This document shows positions 38,198 through 39,384 of a stretch of DNA of 39,384 nt, piece after piece. Positions within the stretch are counted from its first letter, which is position 1. The number at the start of each line of letters is the position of its first letter. The position numbers and the translations under genes were made by a program. The DNA comes from a virus, in IMG/VR virus record IMGVR_UViG_3300029987_000017, positions 1 to 39,384 of that record. The stretch is one strand, 5' to 3'. Below the pieces are notes generated by a model, which made no database searches, was not told where the DNA came from, and was given only the letters and a program-made list of their open reading frames with translations.

Positions 38198-38231
38198 GGG
38201 GAGTTTCGGCTTCCCTTAAATTTGAAAATAA
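38198..38231 (+). repeat. Hairpin and 23-nt direct repeat, copy 2
   Basis: GGGGAG pairs with CTTCCC (38210-38215), with one G-U pair. Positions 38209-38231 are identical to 1981-2003, beginning GCTTCCCTTAAATTTG. As with copy 1, an endonuclease gene begins within about 60-70 bases downstream (here 38285). Confidence 0.65.
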
Positions 38232-38284
38232 ATTAAATTGATATAGATTGTGAACAAATTAATATAAGAAAGAAAGTGGAATAT

Positions 38285-39384
38285 ATGAGGAAAGTGTTTT
38301 TAGATGATTTGCCTAAATGGGAAAAACATAAAGGAAAAGGAGGAGGGAGAGATGGAACTATTAATTGGCTAAAATCTATTGGTTATAAAATAAGATTTGT
38401 ATATAATAATATTAAGGGTATAATTAAAATAATTGACTATATTTCTTCAAAAAGTGAATTAAAGATAGAATATAATAATAAATATTTTTATATAGGAATT
38501 GATAAAATTAAAAAATGTCAGTTAGGTAGAATATTAGAAATATACACATCGGAATTTAAAATAGAAATAGGAACAAGATTTCAAGATGATAAAAGAGATA
38601 TTGTAATTACAACAAGAGCAAAATTTAAAGATAAAAATGGACATTGGAGAAAATATTATAAATATAAATGTTATAAATGTAGATTCGAATGTGGAGAAAA
38701 TTGGAGTATAAAAGAAAAAATACATAAAGATGAATTATGGATTTTAGAGAGCGATTTGATAAAAGGTACAAATTGTTCATGTTGTGGAGGTAATAGAATA
38801 GTAGTCAAAGATATAAATTCAATATATTATACTGATAAATGGATTATTTCATATATAGGTGAGGAATGTGCTAAGATACATAAACACGGTAGTAATGAGA
38901 AAGTACAAGTTACTTGTCCTGATTGTGGAAGAGTTAAGGTTAAAAATATGTCTATAGATACTATTTATAATAATCATTCAATAGGATGTTCTTGTGGAGA
39001 CGGATATAGTTATGGTCATAAATATATCTATAAACTTTTAACCCAATTGAATCAAAAATTCATAGATAACCAAACATTTGATTGGTGTAAGTTTTATAAT
39101 ACATATAAACAAAAAGAAGTAAGTGGAGAATATGATTTTGTTTTAGAAAATATAAATTTAATTATAGAAATGGATGGTGGATTTCATAGAAAAGACAATA
39201 ATATGTCAGGACAAACCAAAGAAGAATCTAAATTCTTAGATGATGAAAAAGATAGATTAGCTAGTGAATACGGATATAAGGTTGTAAGGATATCTGATGA
39301 AGGAGATATAAAACAAAATATATTAGATTCTGATTTAAGCAAATTATTTGATATATCCAATATAGATTGGCTAAAATGTGAAGC
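38285..39384 (+). CDS. Zinc-ribbon PD-(D/E)XK-like endonuclease (3' end outside window)
   Basis: ATG follows GAAAGTGGAATAT and opens at least 366 codons to the window edge. The N-terminal region is followed by zinc pairs CYKC, CSCCGG and CPDCGR, then CSCGDG. A nuclease-like core follows: GEYDF with D284, IIEMDGGFHRKD with E295-x-D297, and a YKVVRI strand. This resembles the zinc-ribbon PD-(D/E)XK enzymes that act as free-standing homing endonucleases in phages. It sits after the duplicated hairpin, as the GIY-YIG gene does. Reaction and site unknown. Confidence 0.7.
   Translation, partial: MRKVFLDDLPKWEKHKGKGGGRDGTINWLKSIGYKIRFVYNNIKGIIKIIDYISSKSELKIEYNNKYFYIGIDKIKKCQLGRILEIYTSEFKIEIGTRFQDDKRDIVITTRAKFKDKNGHWRKYYKYKCYKCRFECGENWSIKEKIHKDELWILESDLIKGTNCSCCGGNRIVVKDINSIYYTDKWIISYIGEECAKIHKHGSNEKVQVTCPDCGRVKVKNMSIDTIYNNHSIGCSCGDGYSYGHKYIYKLLTQLNQKFIDNQTFDWCKFYNTYKQKEVSGEYDFVLENINLIIEMDGGFHRKDNNMSGQTKEESKFLDDEKDRLASEYGYKVVRISDEGDIKQNILDSDLSKLFDISNIDWLKCE

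Noticed and set aside
1-39384. tRNA, rRNA or CRISPR array
   Set aside because: No cloverleaf with a GTTCGA-like T-loop, no rRNA-like GC-rich long stretches and no regularly spaced short repeats were seen on either strand. A computed scan (tRNAscan-SE, CRISPRFinder) would be needed to be certain.

Overview
The window is very AT-rich, every supported gene lies on the + strand, most genes are short (25-250 codons), and strong AGGAG ribosome-binding sites precede nearly all of them. ATG starts dominate, with a few GTG and one TTG start. Recognisable families include a dNMP kinase, an HD phosphohydrolase, DUF2513, DUF3841, DUF5662, DUF7448-like and DUF7296-like phage proteins, and free-standing endonucleases. 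Together with codon and base composition, this points to a large phage, or a phage-like extrachromosomal element, of a low-GC Firmicute, most likely a Clostridium-like host. No virion structural genes, replication genes, tRNAs, rRNAs or CRISPR array were seen. The exception is a set of divergent terminase-like proteins.

Layout. 1-4.7 kb: tiny proteins, a terminase-nuclease-like protein and a GIY-YIG endonuclease with four C-terminal DNA-binding repeats. 5-13.2 kb: a dense array of small genes with an HD hydrolase, dNMP kinase, DUF2513 protein, a sigma-region-4-like regulator and a zinc-protein pseudogene with two in-frame stops. 13.3-18.8 kb: two promoter-led units, one carrying a probable ADP-ribosyltransferase, then a DUF3841 protein between duplicated small genes. 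18.8-27.7 kb: mostly conserved phage hypotheticals, several zinc ribbons, an HNH endonuclease and a DUF5662 protein. 27.8-30.7 kb: three consecutive cytosine-5 DNA methyltransferases without a restriction enzyme. 31.2-33.4 kb: a tyrosine recombinase plus a Tn554 TnpC-like protein, ended by a strong hairpin. 33.5-38.2 kb: small genes, a protein with a terminase-nuclease-like C-terminus, a terminase-ATPase-like protein and a DUF4240-like protein. 38.3 kb to the end: a zinc-ribbon/PD-(D/E)XK endonuclease cut by the window edge.

How it fits together. The content looks like the accessory/early region of a large phage: nucleotide metabolism (HD, dNMP kinase), host takeover (ADP-ribosyltransferase, small transcription factors), DNA modification (methyltransferases) and mobile parasites (three homing-type endonucleases, recombinase element). 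The most unusual signals are: (i) two terminase-nuclease-like paralogues, one beside a terminase-ATPase-like gene, with an identical 23-nt hairpin-linked repeat at both sites, each just before an endonuclease gene; (ii) a 21-nt noncoding element present three times upstream of genes; (iii) a short AT-rich leader box shared by many genes; (iv) a probable ADP-ribosyltransferase with its own promoter. Functions rest on motif recognition by eye; no searches were run.
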